64,000 bases of DNA from Mytilus trossulus (lineage: Eukaryota > Mollusca > Bivalvia > Mytilida > Mytilidae), in contig NW_026963313.1 in assembly GCF_036588685.1 (NCBI RefSeq), forward strand, positions 248,001 to 312,000, in the 5' to 3' direction. Both the position numbers and the translations under genes were made by a program. Under the pieces are notes generated by a model. The model worked only from the letters and a program-made list of their open reading frames with translations. It ran no database searches and was not told where the DNA came from. This document shows, piece after piece, positions 22,030 through 35,800 of this stretch. Numbering within the stretch: the first letter of the stretch is position 1; every line of letters begins with the position of its first letter.

Positions 22030-23238
22030 TAATCTTTACTCCAAATCACATTTTAAAAACCTGATAATAACATACTTATTTTTTTCTCAAAATGAGCCTT
22101 TTAAAAAAAAAAAACTTCCATTTTTCTTTATCTCAATTCATGTAGTGTTATAAGAACTTGTAATGTATAAACTTTTAAAAAAAATAGCAAAGTATGCATT
22201 GTGGAGAAATCTTACAATTCTGGACCAGAAGAGAAAACCATTTTGTACAGGACAGAATTTTCACAAACATATTTGTGTGAAATATGTTTATTTGTAATAA
22301 TTTGTAGAGGCTATCTACTTTGGAATTTGCAAGTGTTTTATATGTCCAAATTACAATATGAAACTGGTTGTATTTTTACTTTTGCTATTTAACATAATCT
22401 CTATTTGAGAATTTCAGACACTTTACCTGAACATTTGTGACCCTTGAACTTTTGATGTCATATTATAATCACTAAGCCTTTTGTGGTGTCAGACATTTAT
22501 TCTATAGTGACTTCAAAATTTTAGGGAACCTTTGTGATGTCCAGTAATGGCCGACAAATTGGATAATGTATATATACATGTATGATCATTACAACTGTAC
22601 AAAAAAAATCAAGAGATAGGATAAAAAATATCTTATCTCACTTAGAGAATGAAACAGAGGGAATAAAACAACCATTTAATACGAAACCTTATCTGCATAT
22701 GTTTAATGCCTTACTTCCCCTACCATTTTTTCTATTTCCGTCACAAACGACCACATTTTCTGTACAAAAATTCAAAAGTTTACAAGATTTGGTAGAAAAA
22801 AGTTATATAGATTTTAACTTAGAAAATGAAAAAGAGGAAAGAAAGGATAAAAACAACACACAAATAATACCCAACCTTGTCTGCATGTTTAATGCCTTAC
22901 TCCCCCTACTATTCTTTCTTTCTCTCTCTTTCCGTCACAAACATTCACTGTACACATACACACAGCCATTAGATGGCTCATGCAAAAATTAACAGACCGA
23001 TCCCAACTTTTAAAGCTAGGATTAAAATGAATATAAAGATAACACATTAATACTACATAAAAAATTGTGACTAATTTACATATTTATTTATCATGAAATG
23101 TGTTAATACATGTATAAAACACTGTTAGAACATGAAACTTAACATGCATTTACAAATTTTGAACAAAAGGGACATAACTCAGTCAAAAAGGAAGTAAACA
23201 GGACATACTTTTTATCCTAAATATGTAAATATGTAAAT

Positions 23239-23466
23239 CGAATGGGGGTCTCATAGGGGGGTTTCGATCCCGGGTCCCGCTTACTGTTTTGACAGATTCC
23301 CGTATCTCCCTTACACTATGTATGTAAGCAATTCTCATTTTTTTGTCATTTCCCAGGTCCCGCAAGACCTCATTTCCCGTTTTCACGCCACAATAATTTG
23401 ACTTTCACGTGTCACGCTTACAAAAAATCGACAATCCCACGTCACGCTTAGACCCCAATGAGACCC
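23239..23466. mobile_element. MITE-like element with AATGGGGGTCTCAT ends
   Basis: GGGTCTCATAGGGG on the left and CCCCAATGAGACCC on the right form inverted ends about 228 bp apart. The interior has several CCCG and GTCACGCTTA words. The target duplication was not resolved. Confidence 0.6.
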
Positions 23467-24029
23467 ATTCTAATGTATATAGTTTTTGAAATTGTATGAC
23501 AGATTGTAGAATGAAGTTTTGTGGCTTGAATTATTCTACATCCCATTTTGTTCTAAATATAAATAACTAATGTTGCGTAAAGCCGTTATACAATCATCAT
23601 TGTTTTGACTATGAACTGTTTTTGATTCGCTGCAATGTTAATTGTGAAGAGCAAATTAATAAACAAAATATTTTGACCTTGATAGTACAAGCCCAACATA
23701 CACATATTTTTCCCTCGTGAAAATTAGCAGGAAAAAAAAAGATTTCATTATGAGAAACATATTATATACACTAAAAATTTCAAATTGCCATGGAATTCAT
23801 ACAATAGACTTATTTCTCTCGTATCATCTCAAATAAAATAGAAAAATCAATATGTACTGCAACCTGACAAATAATGTGAATTGAACTAAAATTTATTTAC
23901 AAAGTTATTGCACACATTTAAAAGCAATATTTACATAAACACACAGTATATGTGTTTTTCTTAATCTCCCTAGTAAATATTCATTTAAGTAAATAAGTAT
24001 ATCAGTTTTAACAATCATAAACCCAAATA

Positions 24030-24247
24030 CTGTAAACCAAATTATTTTCGTGGATACTTTATTTCGCGTTATACCCTTTCTTAACCACTTCGCGGCGATT
24101 TAATTTCGCGATTATTTGATTTACTTGATGAAGTTTATTAAGGAAAGATCAAATGTTGACATATTCGCGACGATTTATATTCGCGTTATTTTTCTACTCG
24201 CGAAAGTCGCGAAAATAAATCGCTCACGAAAATAAGTTGGTTTACAG
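24030..24247. mobile_element. MITE with CTGTAAACCAA ends, TA duplication, TCGCGA-rich interior
   Basis: The ends CTGTAAACCAAATTATTTTCG and its near-complement (CGAAAATAAGTTGGTTTACAG) are flanked by TA on both sides. The interior repeats TTCGCG in both orientations at least seven times, a CpG-rich island in AT-rich DNA. Confidence 0.8.
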
Positions 24248-26079
24248 TAATCAACTAATGTGGATACCTATTTTCGTTGAACAATTGTATTCTCATAGAT
24301 ATTTGATTTTGTAGTTTTGCCAAAGTCTGAATACAAGCCAGTAGAATTTTTTTTTATGAAGAACAATTTAATTTGGGTAAAACTATACCTAAGAAATCTA
24401 CAAAAATTAATATCCCATAAATCAATAACGAATCCTTGTAGATGTTAAACTCAAGTTCAATACCTATTTAGATTGTGCCTTCAAAGTACAATTTGTAAAT
24501 CATTACCCTGCCTATGACACAATTATGATCTGACCTATATTTCAATTGACCTGAAGACATCACGCTTGCTGGCAAATCGTGTTGACCACAATAAATTATT
24601 CACCATGGGGTAACTGATGGTAGTTGTTGTCTTTAATGTCGTTTATTTACTTTTATAGTGAAAGACAACTGTGAATACCATGTGGTATCCACCCTCTATT
24701 ACCCTACCACAGAATTACTACCTCAGGTGTTGGTTCACCATATTTAAATTCAACCATATTTTAATTATGTAATTAAATTTTGTCTTTTTAAAAAAGTAAA
24801 TAAAATGAGATGACAGCAACCCAATAATTAGAACAACAACATTTGACATAATGCATAAAATCGTAAAAAGATTTAAATGTATCATTTCACATATAATCAA
24901 AACATCTGTTAAATCAATGCCTCATTAATTTCTTATGTTCTCTCCCAAAATTAATTTTACTATCCTGTTAACAAAAATGAAAAGCTGTAAAAATATGCAA
25001 GTTTAAATGTCATGATATGTTAATCTTTTTCTAAATACACACATTTAATTAGTTACCTAATTTCACCCAGATCTTTCCCCCCTCTTTTTCAGCCCTGTCC
25101 TGCCAGTTTATAATACATTGTAAGAAAATGCTAACTTTACAGTAAATCAGACAAAAACAACTCTTCTACTAAAATCAATAATTAGAGAAAAAAATGCCAT
25201 TAGATTTGTTCATTTCCATGGATGTGACAAATGAGAGTCTGGATTGGGTTTATATAGACTAAACAATAAATAATAATGGGGTGCTAAAATATACAGAGAA
25301 TGATTGGACCAGAAAAATAAAGAAGAATGCAAATGACCAAAGACAGAAATGAATGCACCCAGACCCTCGTCCTTATCTTTCAGTGTTGGGTTTACCATCA
25401 ATTCAGAAATTATTGTGAGGTTTGTATTTCCTTTGGACAATGCCACTTGATGAGTTGCTCAATAATATCCTTTTACAGATCTTTCTTAAATTGCAATAAT
25501 TAAAATTACATTTTTGACAATTTTAAAAACAATAGCATTAGTGAATGCACGCAAAAATTTCAGATTTTACAGTGACACTTAAGTTTTTGTTTACTTGTCT
25601 TTACAATACCTATATTCAGTTTCGTAATTAATAAAATAATGTACAGTGAATGATAAAAATATAACAAATAAATAGCCAAATATGTGGAGTAGTGGTGACA
25701 CCTAGTGGCAGCATAATAGAAATGATTTGTTATATGACAGTTAGGTTCATGGCCTGCACTGATTTTCCAGAGAACGATCAATATTTTGTGTATCAATTTC
25801 TTCACTGGTGGCAAAACACATCACATGAACAGTAAACAGACCAGAATGTTGATACCAAAGTAATGACACATCTTCTGCAAACTTCAAAACAGTAGTTAAT
25901 AATTTGATTCATTAGCACTCATCATTTTCTCAAACAATTTTTTAATTGCAAGTATTTCTGATTAATTTCGTCACTTTAATTTTGATAAAAGTATGATGAA
26001 TGCCAATACATGAAAAGATTTTGATATCAATAACAGCTATGGATCTACTTTGAACAGCACTGACACTAACAATAACAGT

Positions 26080-26216
26080 GGCGGATCCAGAACTTTTTCT
26101 AAGGGGGGGGCCCGCTCCAGTCATGCTTCAATGATTCCCTATATAATCAACAAATTTTTAACACGAAAAGGTCGGGGGCCTGGGCCCCCCAGGTCCCCCC
26201 CTGGATTCGCCTATGA
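26080..26216. mobile_element. GGCGGATCC-type small repeat
   Basis: It begins GTGGCGGATCCAG and ends CTGGATTCGCC, with G-runs and C-runs between. Copies lie at 40203-40360, 45963-46082 and 54596-54708. It falls within the likely receptor 3' UTR or just beyond it. Confidence 0.7.
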
Positions 26217-26219
26217 ATA

Positions 26220-26480
26220 ACATCAATGTCACTACTGATAACAGATATGACACTACTTTGAACAGCAATAAATCAACTTTTAACAGCACTGACACTTATG
26301 GTAACAGCAATATCATTTATAAATGAAATGACATTACTCGTCACACAGCACTGATACTACTGTTAATAGTAATGACACTACTGTCTACAGCAATAACACT
26401 GCTATAAATAGATTTGACACTACTCATAACAGTAGACACCAGTGTTAAGATTACCAGTTACAGCACTGACACAAGTAATA
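26220..26480. repeat. Degenerate tandem repeat, AACAGCACTGACACTACT
   Basis: Many imperfect copies of an 18- to 27-bp unit with ACAGCA-TGACACTA stretch across the receptor 3' side and begin before the MITE near 26030. Confidence 0.65.
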
Positions 26481-26628
26481 ACAATGACAGACCCATACTA
26501 TAACAATTTGGTGAAATGTAGTCATGTAAAAGCCTAACGGCAATTTCTTACAAACAATGAAATTTAATTTGTGACATAATCTGTTGAACAACAATATCAC
26601 TTCTGAAAGCTGAAAGGCATAACACCTC

Positions 26629-26695
26629 CAAGTAGTTGTCTCCTTGATAAAGAAGTAGTTGTCTCCCCTGAAAAAGAAGTAGTTGTCTCCCTTCA
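26629..26695 (-). repeat. Triplicated AGTAGTTGTCTCC unit at the start of the receptor 3' UTR
   Basis: Three copies about 23-24 bp apart, immediately downstream of the receptor stop codon in transcript sense. Confidence 0.75.
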
Positions 26696-26704
26696 TCAAA
26701 GTTT

Positions 26705-26845
26705 TCATGCTGTCCTAATGTACACTTTGGTGTCCTCCATTGAGGTCATTGCAGCTAACGATTTCTTGATCCGTAATGTTGTCAATCTTGCTGCAGCATT
26801 ATGGTACCAACATTCCTTCATTAATCTCCCCATCAATCTCAATGA
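26705..26845 (-). CDS. Receptor exon 10: C-terminal end of kinase and stop
   Basis: It encodes [20 protein letters not shown], then [13 protein letters not shown] and a tail ending VYIRTA with TGA at 26705-26707. The acceptor is GTTTGTAG. The CWYxNxxARLTxLRIKK block is the usual end of type I receptors. Confidence 0.93.
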   Translation of the reverse strand, partial: SLRLMGRLMKECWYHNAAARLTTLRIKKSLAAMTSMEDTKVYIRTA

Positions 26846-29800
26846 CTACAAACAAAACAGTTAATGTAATTTATGTTAATTCTGAAAAACATTTAATGGA
26901 ATTTATGTTAATTCTGAAAAACATTTAATGGAATTTATGTAAATTCTGAAAAACATTTAATGGAATTTATGTAAATTCAGAAACTCTTGCAAGGTTTTTA
27001 AAATGTTTTAAAATTACACTGGAATAAGATTTCAGAGCCTAGCTAGCTATGTGGTATGTGATTTGTTCATTGTTGAAAGCTTTACTGTGAACTACTGTTG
27101 CTGACAATAATGTCTTTTGGTCTTTTGTGGATACTCATTGACAATTATACCACATCTTCTTATTTAACATTGATATTTTGTTTAGAAAAATCAAAAGTCT
27201 GAGTATTTGCAATATTTGTTGTTGTTATTAGAAGGTTTTTTCAATTCTGCTAGACTACCCTGTAATTTGAGATCAATTTGTTGTTGTCTCCCTTTAAGGG
27301 AAATTATAAATTTTCATTGAAAATGGACATGATGGCAAGCTTGTAGAACAAGCAAATTTATATGTGTAAAGTATGTAACCTGTTAGTTTCAAATCATTTA
27401 ATTGCATTTTAAATTTTTGATATGCTAAAACCTTTTGATACCAAAAACAAAATTGGTTAATACAATGATATATTACTTTCAACATATGCTTTGCATGTTT
27501 ATGATAGAACCAGTCTACAAATGACAAAGGGAAGTAATTTGTATTAAAAGTGTGTAATAACAGAATTTAATTGACAAATAAAATCATGCTTTGCATCGGC
27601 AAAGGCCACTTCTGTCCAGTATATAATCAGTCTATGATTGATAAAGGGAAGTAATTTATGTTAAAACAAGAATGTGTCCACAGTACACGGATGCCCCACT
27701 CGCACTTTCATTTTCTATGTTTAGTGGACCTTGAAGTTGGAATAAATTCTCTAATTTGGCATCAAAATTAGAATGATGTTATCAAAGGGAACACGTACAC
27801 TAAGTTTTCAAGTTGATTGGACTTCTACTTTATCAAAAACTACCTTGACCAAAAACTTTAACCTGAAATTTGCACTATCATTTTTTATTTTCAGTGAACC
27901 GTAAAATTGGGGTAAAAACTCTAATTTGGCATTTAAATTAGAAAGATCATATCATAGGGCACATGTATACTAAGTTTTAAGTTGATTGGACTTCAACTTC
28001 ATCAAAAACTACCTTGACCAAAAACTTTAACCTGACAGACGGACGGACGCACAGACGGACGAAACGAACAGAGGCACAGACCAGAAAACATAATGCCCCT
28101 CTACTATCGTAGGTGGGGCATAATAATAATTCTAATGCTTTATTCCTAACAATTATGGTTTCCAGGTTGTGAATAATAACTTCATGATAAACTACCTCGA
28201 AATTCCCAATCATAATGACTATGTATGCAAAATTACAAATGGATGCAACTATAAATTCATGATAATCTAACTCGACCAAAAACTCTAACCTGAAAAAGAG
28301 CTGTTTTGCACAATCTCATTTTCATGTTCAATGAACCATGAAATGTGAACCAAAACCTAAATTTGTAGTAGTTTTTAGAAATTCCCAATCATAATGACTA
28401 TGTATGCAAAGTTACAAATGGATGCAACTATAAATTCATGATAATCTAACTCGACCAAAAACTTTAACCTGACATAGGACAAACGGACGCACAGACGGAC
28501 GAAAGAACGGAGGCACAGACCAGAAAACATAATGCCCCTCTACTATCGTAGGTGGGGCATAAAAAGTGTAATAACAGAATTAAATCAGTAATTCATGCAT
28601 TGAATGTGCAGATTCCAGCTCTGACAAGTAGAGAACCAGTCTACAATTAACAAATACTTTTGATGCCATGCTTGATGTGTTTCGGATAGAACCAGTCTAC
28701 AGTTGACAAAGGGAAGTAATTTGCATAAAAAGTGTGTTATCAAAGAATCAAATCGGTTATGGAAATGTTGTTTAAATACCTCTACTGTTTGCCATCTGTT
28801 AGGTATGGCCGGTCTATATTTTTCATCACAGACAATCTTTCTCATTTCCTCTAAGGAAGGATCTGACGGAACCATGTCATAATATGGTAACTGGTACTCT
28901 TCTACTATCCCTGTTAAGAAAAGAGAATTTCATGAAATTGAACAATCAGTTTGAATATACCTTTGACAAATCCTTACACCATAGCTCATATACAAACAAG
29001 TTTTTTATGAATGAGTTTTATGAATGAGTTACACCGGTTGAGCCAAGGTTAATAGACGAAATGTTATTGAACAATCAGATCTTACTGCTGACAGACTTGC
29101 CTACACTTACATTAATATTCTTGATATTGTTAAGTAAATGTTAAGTATGTTTGTTCCTTTAATGTTTTTCTAGACATAATAATAAAGTTAAGGCCATTAT
29201 GGCAAGTTTACACAATTTTCATGGCAGACTTGCCTACTCTTACCTCCAATAGAACATTGCTTGCCATCTCCCATAATACTAAACCAAAGGCATATACACT
29301 TACCTCCAATAGAACATCGCCTTGCCATCTCCCATAATACTAAACCGAAGGCATATACACTTACCTCCAATGGAACATCGCCTTGCCATCTCCCATAATA
29401 CTAAACCAAAGGCATATACACTTACCTCCAATAGATTATCGCCTTGCCATCTCCCATAATACTAAACCAAAGGCATATGCACTTACCTCCAATGGAACAT
29501 CGCCTTGCCATCTCCCATAATACTAAACAAAAGGCATATACACTTACCTCCAATAGATCATCACCTTGCCATCTCTCATAATACTAAACCAAAGGCATAT
29601 ACACTTACCTCCAATGGAACATCGCCTTGCCATCTCCCATAATACTTAACCAAAGGCATATACACTTACCTCCAATAGATCATCGCCTTGCCATCTCCCA
29701 TAATACTAAACCAAAGGCATATACACTTACCTCCAATAGAACATCGCCTTGCCATCTCTCATAATACTAAACCAAAGGCATATACACTTACCTCCAATGG

Positions 29801-32800
29801 AACATCGCCTTGCCATCTCCCATAATACTAAACCAAAGGCATATACACTTACCTCCAATGGAACATCGCCTTGCCATCTCCCATAATACTAAACCAAAGG
29901 CATATACACTTACCTCCAATAGAACATCGCCTTGCCATCTCCCATAATACTAAACCAAAGGCATATACACTTACCTCCAATGGAACATCGCCTTGCCATC
30001 TCCCATAATACTAAACCAAAGGCATATACACTTACCTCCAATGGAACATCGCCTTGCTATCTCCCATAATACTAAACCAAAGGCATATACACTTACCTCC
30101 AATGGAACATCGCCTTGCCATCTCCCATAATACTAAAACAAAGGCATATACACTTACCTCCAATAGAACATCGCCTTGCCATCTCCCATAAAACTAAACC
30201 AAAGGCATATACATCAGCTCTTTTGAAAGACTCAAAGTGTGTTCTGTTGAGAGTAGCATCTAAGACTTCAGGAGCCATGTATCGTTTGGTTCCTACTCTG
30301 TCATTGGGAGCTATATCTACTGAATCTGTGGCTATATCATGACGAACAGCAAGACCTGAAGTAATAATAATTGGAGAACATTAGGAGCTATATCTACTGA
30401 ATCTGTGGCTATATCATGACGAACAGCAAGACCTAAAATAATAATCATTGGAGAACATAAGGAGCTAAATCTACTGAATCTGTGGCTATATCATGACGAA
30501 CAGCAAGACCTGAAGTAATAATAATTGGAGAACATTAGGAGCTATATCTACTGAATCTGTGGCTATATTATGACGAACAGCAAGACCTTAAATAATAATC
30601 ATTGGAGAACATTAGGAGCTATATCTACTGAATCTGTGGCTATATCATGACGAACAGCAAGACCTAAAATAATAATCATTGGAGAACATTAGGAGCTATA
30701 TCTACTGAATCTGTGGCTATATCATGACGAACAGCAAGACCTAAAATAATAATCATTGGAGAACATTAGGAGCTATATCTACTGAATCTGTGGCTATATC
30801 ATGACGAACAGCAAGACCTAAAATAATAATCATCAGAGAACATTAGGAGCTATATCTACTGAATCTGTGGCAATATCATGACGAACAGCAAGACCTGAAT
30901 AAATAATCGTTGGAGAAATAAATCAACATTTTATTTAGGAACTGAATGCTTCTTTTTGTTTTTTTATTGGAGTGTATAAGAGTTGACTGAGGCACAATTT
31001 TGTACAAAGCACAAAGGCACTTCATTCTAAACATTGGTGCAAGATCAGCACTTTTAAACCCAAAACAAGTTGCCAAAAAAGCATTTATTTCTCAAAACTA
31101 CAAATTTATGCAAATAATACTATGGAAAAAGTTTTATAAAGTTTTTCTTTTATTTACCTGTGCTTTTTTTTCAAGAAGCATGTGTCATAAGGATTATAAC
31201 ATTTCATTTTGATAGGAAGGATAATTTTTGAATCAAGCATGATTGTTGGCAGTTAAAAAATGGATTCAGTGACACATTCATGTAAAGTAAAAAAAAATCA
31301 GTATATTCAGCTTATCTAAAGCATTCATAAATTCCTATTCCTATAAGTGGTGCATTTTTTTATGTACTGTTTATGTTAATGGGGTATCAGTTTCATAATA
31401 TCTAGTCACTACCAAGACCTATCAGCTTGGATGGTTTCTATACAAAACAAAAACAAAATATAATCTAATGACCTACCTAAATCTGCTATACAACAGGTAA
31501 GATTGTTTTTTACCAAGATATTTTTACTCTTCAAATCTCTGTGTGCAATGGCTGGTTTGCCGGCATGAACTGAAGAAATAAACGGAGAAAACTTTATAAT
31601 ATATAGTGACTCATAAGATTAAATCTAAAATAAAACAGAAACTATATTATCTGATTCTTTGTTCAGAGTAATTTACATATTTGTATCTCTGAATTCACAA
31701 TAATTTTTAAATCTATTTTGTATACATGTATGTACTAATATAAAAGAAACAAGTTTTACATTTTCACCAATATATCAAATATACAAATATATGTGTCAGA
31801 TATCAAAATGCAAGTTCTTATTATTGAGACTCAGTTGCATTATTGGCATAAATAACAAGAGGCTCTCAAGAGCCTGAATCGCTCACCTTAATTTTTTGGG
31901 TTAAATCTCTCATCAATGATTATTTTGGCTTTTCAATTTATTTAAATGTTCTTTGAATCGCCCTATTTTCTTCAAAAGCAAAAAAAAAATCATTTTCTCC
32001 TATGTTCTATTTTAGCCATAGGAGCTATATTTCTTGACATACAAGGAAATAAAATATAAAATTTATACTAGATACTCTGAAACTCATTTAGCCTAAGTTT
32101 GGCTGAAATTGATACAGCAGTTTTAAAGGAGAAGATTTTTTAAAGTAAGTCAACATGATGAACAAATTGTGAAAAAAGTCTTTAAAGGGCAATAACTCCT
32201 TAAGGGGTCAATTGACAATTTTGGTCAAATAAACTTATTTGTAGATCTTACTTTGCTTAACATTTTTGCTATTAACAGTTTATCTGTATCCATAATAATA
32301 TTCAAGATAATAACCAAAAACTGCAAAATTTCTTTAAAATCATCAATTAAGGGGCATTATACCTGAAAAACAGTTACCCAATTAACGAAAAATGGTTAAA
32401 AATTGACTATAAAGGGCAATAACTCCTAAAGGGGTCAATTGACAATTTTTGTCATATTAACTTATTTGTAGATCTTACTTTGCTGATCATTTTTTATGTT
32501 TACAGTTTATCTTTTTCTTTAATAATATTCAAGATAATGACCAAAAACTGCAAAATTTCCTTAAAATTACCAATTAAGTGGCAGCAACCCAACAATGGGT
32601 TGTTTGATTCATCTGAAAATTTCAGGGCTGATAGATCTTGACCTAATGAACATTTTTACCAAGTCAGATTTGCTCTAAATGCTTTCGTTTTTGAGATATA
32701 AGCCAAAAACTGCATTTGACCCCTATGTTCTATTTTTAGCAATAGTGACCATGTTTGTTGATAGATCAAAACTTCGGATACAATTTATAAACAAGATACC

Positions 32801-35800
32801 ATAAGGAACATTCAGTTAAAGTTTGGAAGTATTTGGCCGGGTAGTTTCAGAGGAGAAGATTTTTGTAAAAGTTAATTAAGATTAATGAAAAATGGTTAAA
32901 TATTGACTATAAAGGGCAATTACTCCTAAAGGGGTCAATTGACAATTTTTGTCATATTAACTTATTTGTAGATCTTACTTTGCTGATCATTTTTTATGTT
33001 TACAGTTTATCTTTTTCTATAATAATATTCAAGATAATGACCAAAAACTGCAAAATTTCCTTAAAATTACCAATTAAGTGGCAGCAACCCAACAATGGGT
33101 TGTTTGATTCATCTGAAAATTTCAGGGCTGATAGATCTTGACCTAATGAACATTTTTACCCCATGTCAGATTTGCTCTAAATGCTTTCGTTTTTGAGATA
33201 TAAGCCAAAAACTGCATTTGACCCCTATGTTCTATTTTTAGCAATGGCGACCATGTTTGTTGATAGATCAAAACTTCAGATACAATTTATAAACAAGATA
33301 CCCTAAGGAACATTCATTTAAAGTTTGGAAGTTTTTGGCCCAGTAGTTTCAGAGGAGAAGATTCTTGAAATAGTTTACGACGACAGACGACGACAGACGC
33401 CAAGTGATGATATAAGCTCACTTACCTTCGGGCCAGGTGAGCTAAAAACCTCCCAATATTTACTTTTAATTCAGAAATTAGACGCTCATTATTGTGTGTT
33501 TTTTTTAAGAATAGACAATAAGGCAAGATTAATTAATGTGATTTCAGGAAAATCTGCAAGCAAATATATATGTAACAGATGTCAGAGTGAGAGTTCTTAT
33601 ATATTATTGCCATAATCACCAAATCTTCTTATTACTATTAATATAAAACTCGCATTAACTTCTATATTTACAGTTATATATACATGTGACTACCTTCTGT
33701 GCCGATAATCTCCATATGAAGATGACAGAGACCATTGGCTGCTGACAAGGCCATCTGTATCATCTGAGGAATACTAATCTGGGTCCTGTTCAAATAGTCA
33801 AACAGGGAACCATTCTCATGATAGTCTGTAATCAACCATAACTGTGTCCATGTGCCATTGTCTAAAATCATAAATTTAAAATAAAATAGTGTGTAAATAA
33901 TTTATAGTGTAATTATCTTATCACTGAATATAATCATTTAATTGATTGTTTCTGTTGAAAATTAATTGCCACTTTCAGCATAATTGTGCTACTTAGCACT
34001 TAGTGGTGGTTAGTTTTCTTGGTGGTGAATATGTTCATCATTCCATGGGACATAGATGATACCCCTGCTTGCATATAACGTTACAAAGGGTCATAACTCC
34101 AATGCGGTTAAATTGACCCAATCAAATTTGACCTTCAACACAGATTTGTGGTAATAAGTATTCACGACAAACTAAAGTTTGAGGAGGGAAACCAATTTCT
34201 GGACGATACAGTTGGGGCATAAAAATTCCCCCCAAAAAATGCTAATCTGATAACACCAGAACGTCATCTCATCAAGGAATAAAAGGTTTGTCTCTTTATC
34301 ATGATCAATTGCAAAAGGATATCAAGAACTTTGAACCCTGACCTCTTACCTTTATTATCTGCAGCTATGAACCCTAAAATATTCTCATGTCTCAACATGA
34401 CTGTCTGATATAACTCAGCCTCTCTAAACCAGGAACTTTCCTCTCGAGATGAGAATATTTTAACAGCCACATTTTCTGCCCTCCACTTTCCTCGCCACAC
34501 TTCCCCATATCTACCTTTACCAATGATTTCACAGAGGTGGATTTGTCTGGCTATAGTCCTCTGAACCAGCAGAGGTAAACCTGAAATCATATCAAATTAA
34601 TTATTATATTGGTTGCAATTAATTAAGGGATTTTCAAGTGAAACAAAAACTGATAGTTTCACAGGTCAAATAACTGTGATAATTTCACTCCTCTGACTTC
34701 ATATAACAATGGGTATTATTAAAAAATTGTCAATGTATTTCATCAAAATGGATTAAGAATGCATAGAAAAAGAAATGGTTTCTTGTATTTCACTTTTAAT
34801 ATCCACTTAAATCCACACTGTCTATGGAATAAAAAGAATAATGTTATTTTAACAGATTCTTTCCTACATAAGTAAGGGGTCATCCATAATTGTCAACCAT
34901 TTTCCAAAGTGTACAAAACCTACACTTGGGGGAGGGGGTTAAAAAATCAATATTTTTACTGTACACTTTTTTTTTATCACTATATAAACAGTCAGATATA
35001 TTTCAGTTTTTTTTCAATGCAAATTTCTATATTAAACTAAACTATGCATCTATGATAGACAGGATATTTTTTTTATTAAAAATAATTACTTCTTGTCTTG
35101 AAATCTGAAAATGGTTGATTAACACTTTTTGAGGGAGGGTGGGGGGTCTGCAAAGGTGTATTTTTTGTACACTTTGGAAAATTGTTGACATCATGGATGA
35201 CCCCTAAACATGGTAAATGTTGTTCCTACGTTAGAAAATGATGTAACTATGATACATTGTGAGAATAGTTATAAAATCATTTGAAGAAATTTTAGCCATA
35301 ATCATTAACAAAAGTATAAACACTGCTTTTCCATTTAGAGTGCAGGACTCATGGTCTTTGCTAAATTCTTATTTGAGTTGTTTTATATGATTTGGAGTTT
35401 AGTATGATGCTCCTTTTAACTTTACTTCTACACAATTTTATGTAGGGCTAGCTGTTGCCAACCTCTGGATTTTCTTACTGTATTGAAGACCCATTCATGC
35501 CATTTGTGGCCTTTGGTTGTTTTCTGCTCTTTGGTCTGGTTGTGTTGTTGTATCTCTGACATATTCTGAATTTCCACTCTCAATTATATAAGTAAGAACT
35601 CTGTTAAATACAGTGATATATATCTTTGCGTTACAAATGTATTAGAATCTATATACATTAAAACCTGGCTAAACAGAAACCCTGTATAAATCAAGCATGT
35701 TCTTAAGCACCGTCATACCAAATTGTATGCTTTGTGAACCTGGTAAAACCAAACATCGGCAAAAACTGAACACAATCTTAAGTCCTGAAGAAGTTCGGTT

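Larger units (their letters stand above)
21118..26704. other. Region between NHL gene and receptor gene; includes receptor 3' UTR
   Basis: The NHL gene (plus) and the receptor gene (minus) converge here. The receptor 3' UTR must occupy the right-hand part, but its end is not assigned. MITEs lie at 21823-22029, 23239-23466, 24030-24247 and 26080-26216. The segment 22640-22950 holds an internal duplication around TTTAATGCCTTACT-CCCCTA. No further gene is supported. Confidence 0.55.

Noticed and set aside
22582-22992. 136-codon plus-strand frame
   Set aside because: It spans an internal DNA duplication in a repeat-like intergenic stretch. The sequence is low-complexity (Lys, Phe, Leu) with no domain or splice context.
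30115-30342. Plus-strand frame over receptor exon 8
   Set aside because: Antisense shadow of the kinase exon and its array.
29239-30905. Regularly spaced arrays that resemble CRISPR repeats
   Set aside because: The units are contiguous tandem copies without unique spacers and derive from a eukaryotic exon. There is no cas gene context.
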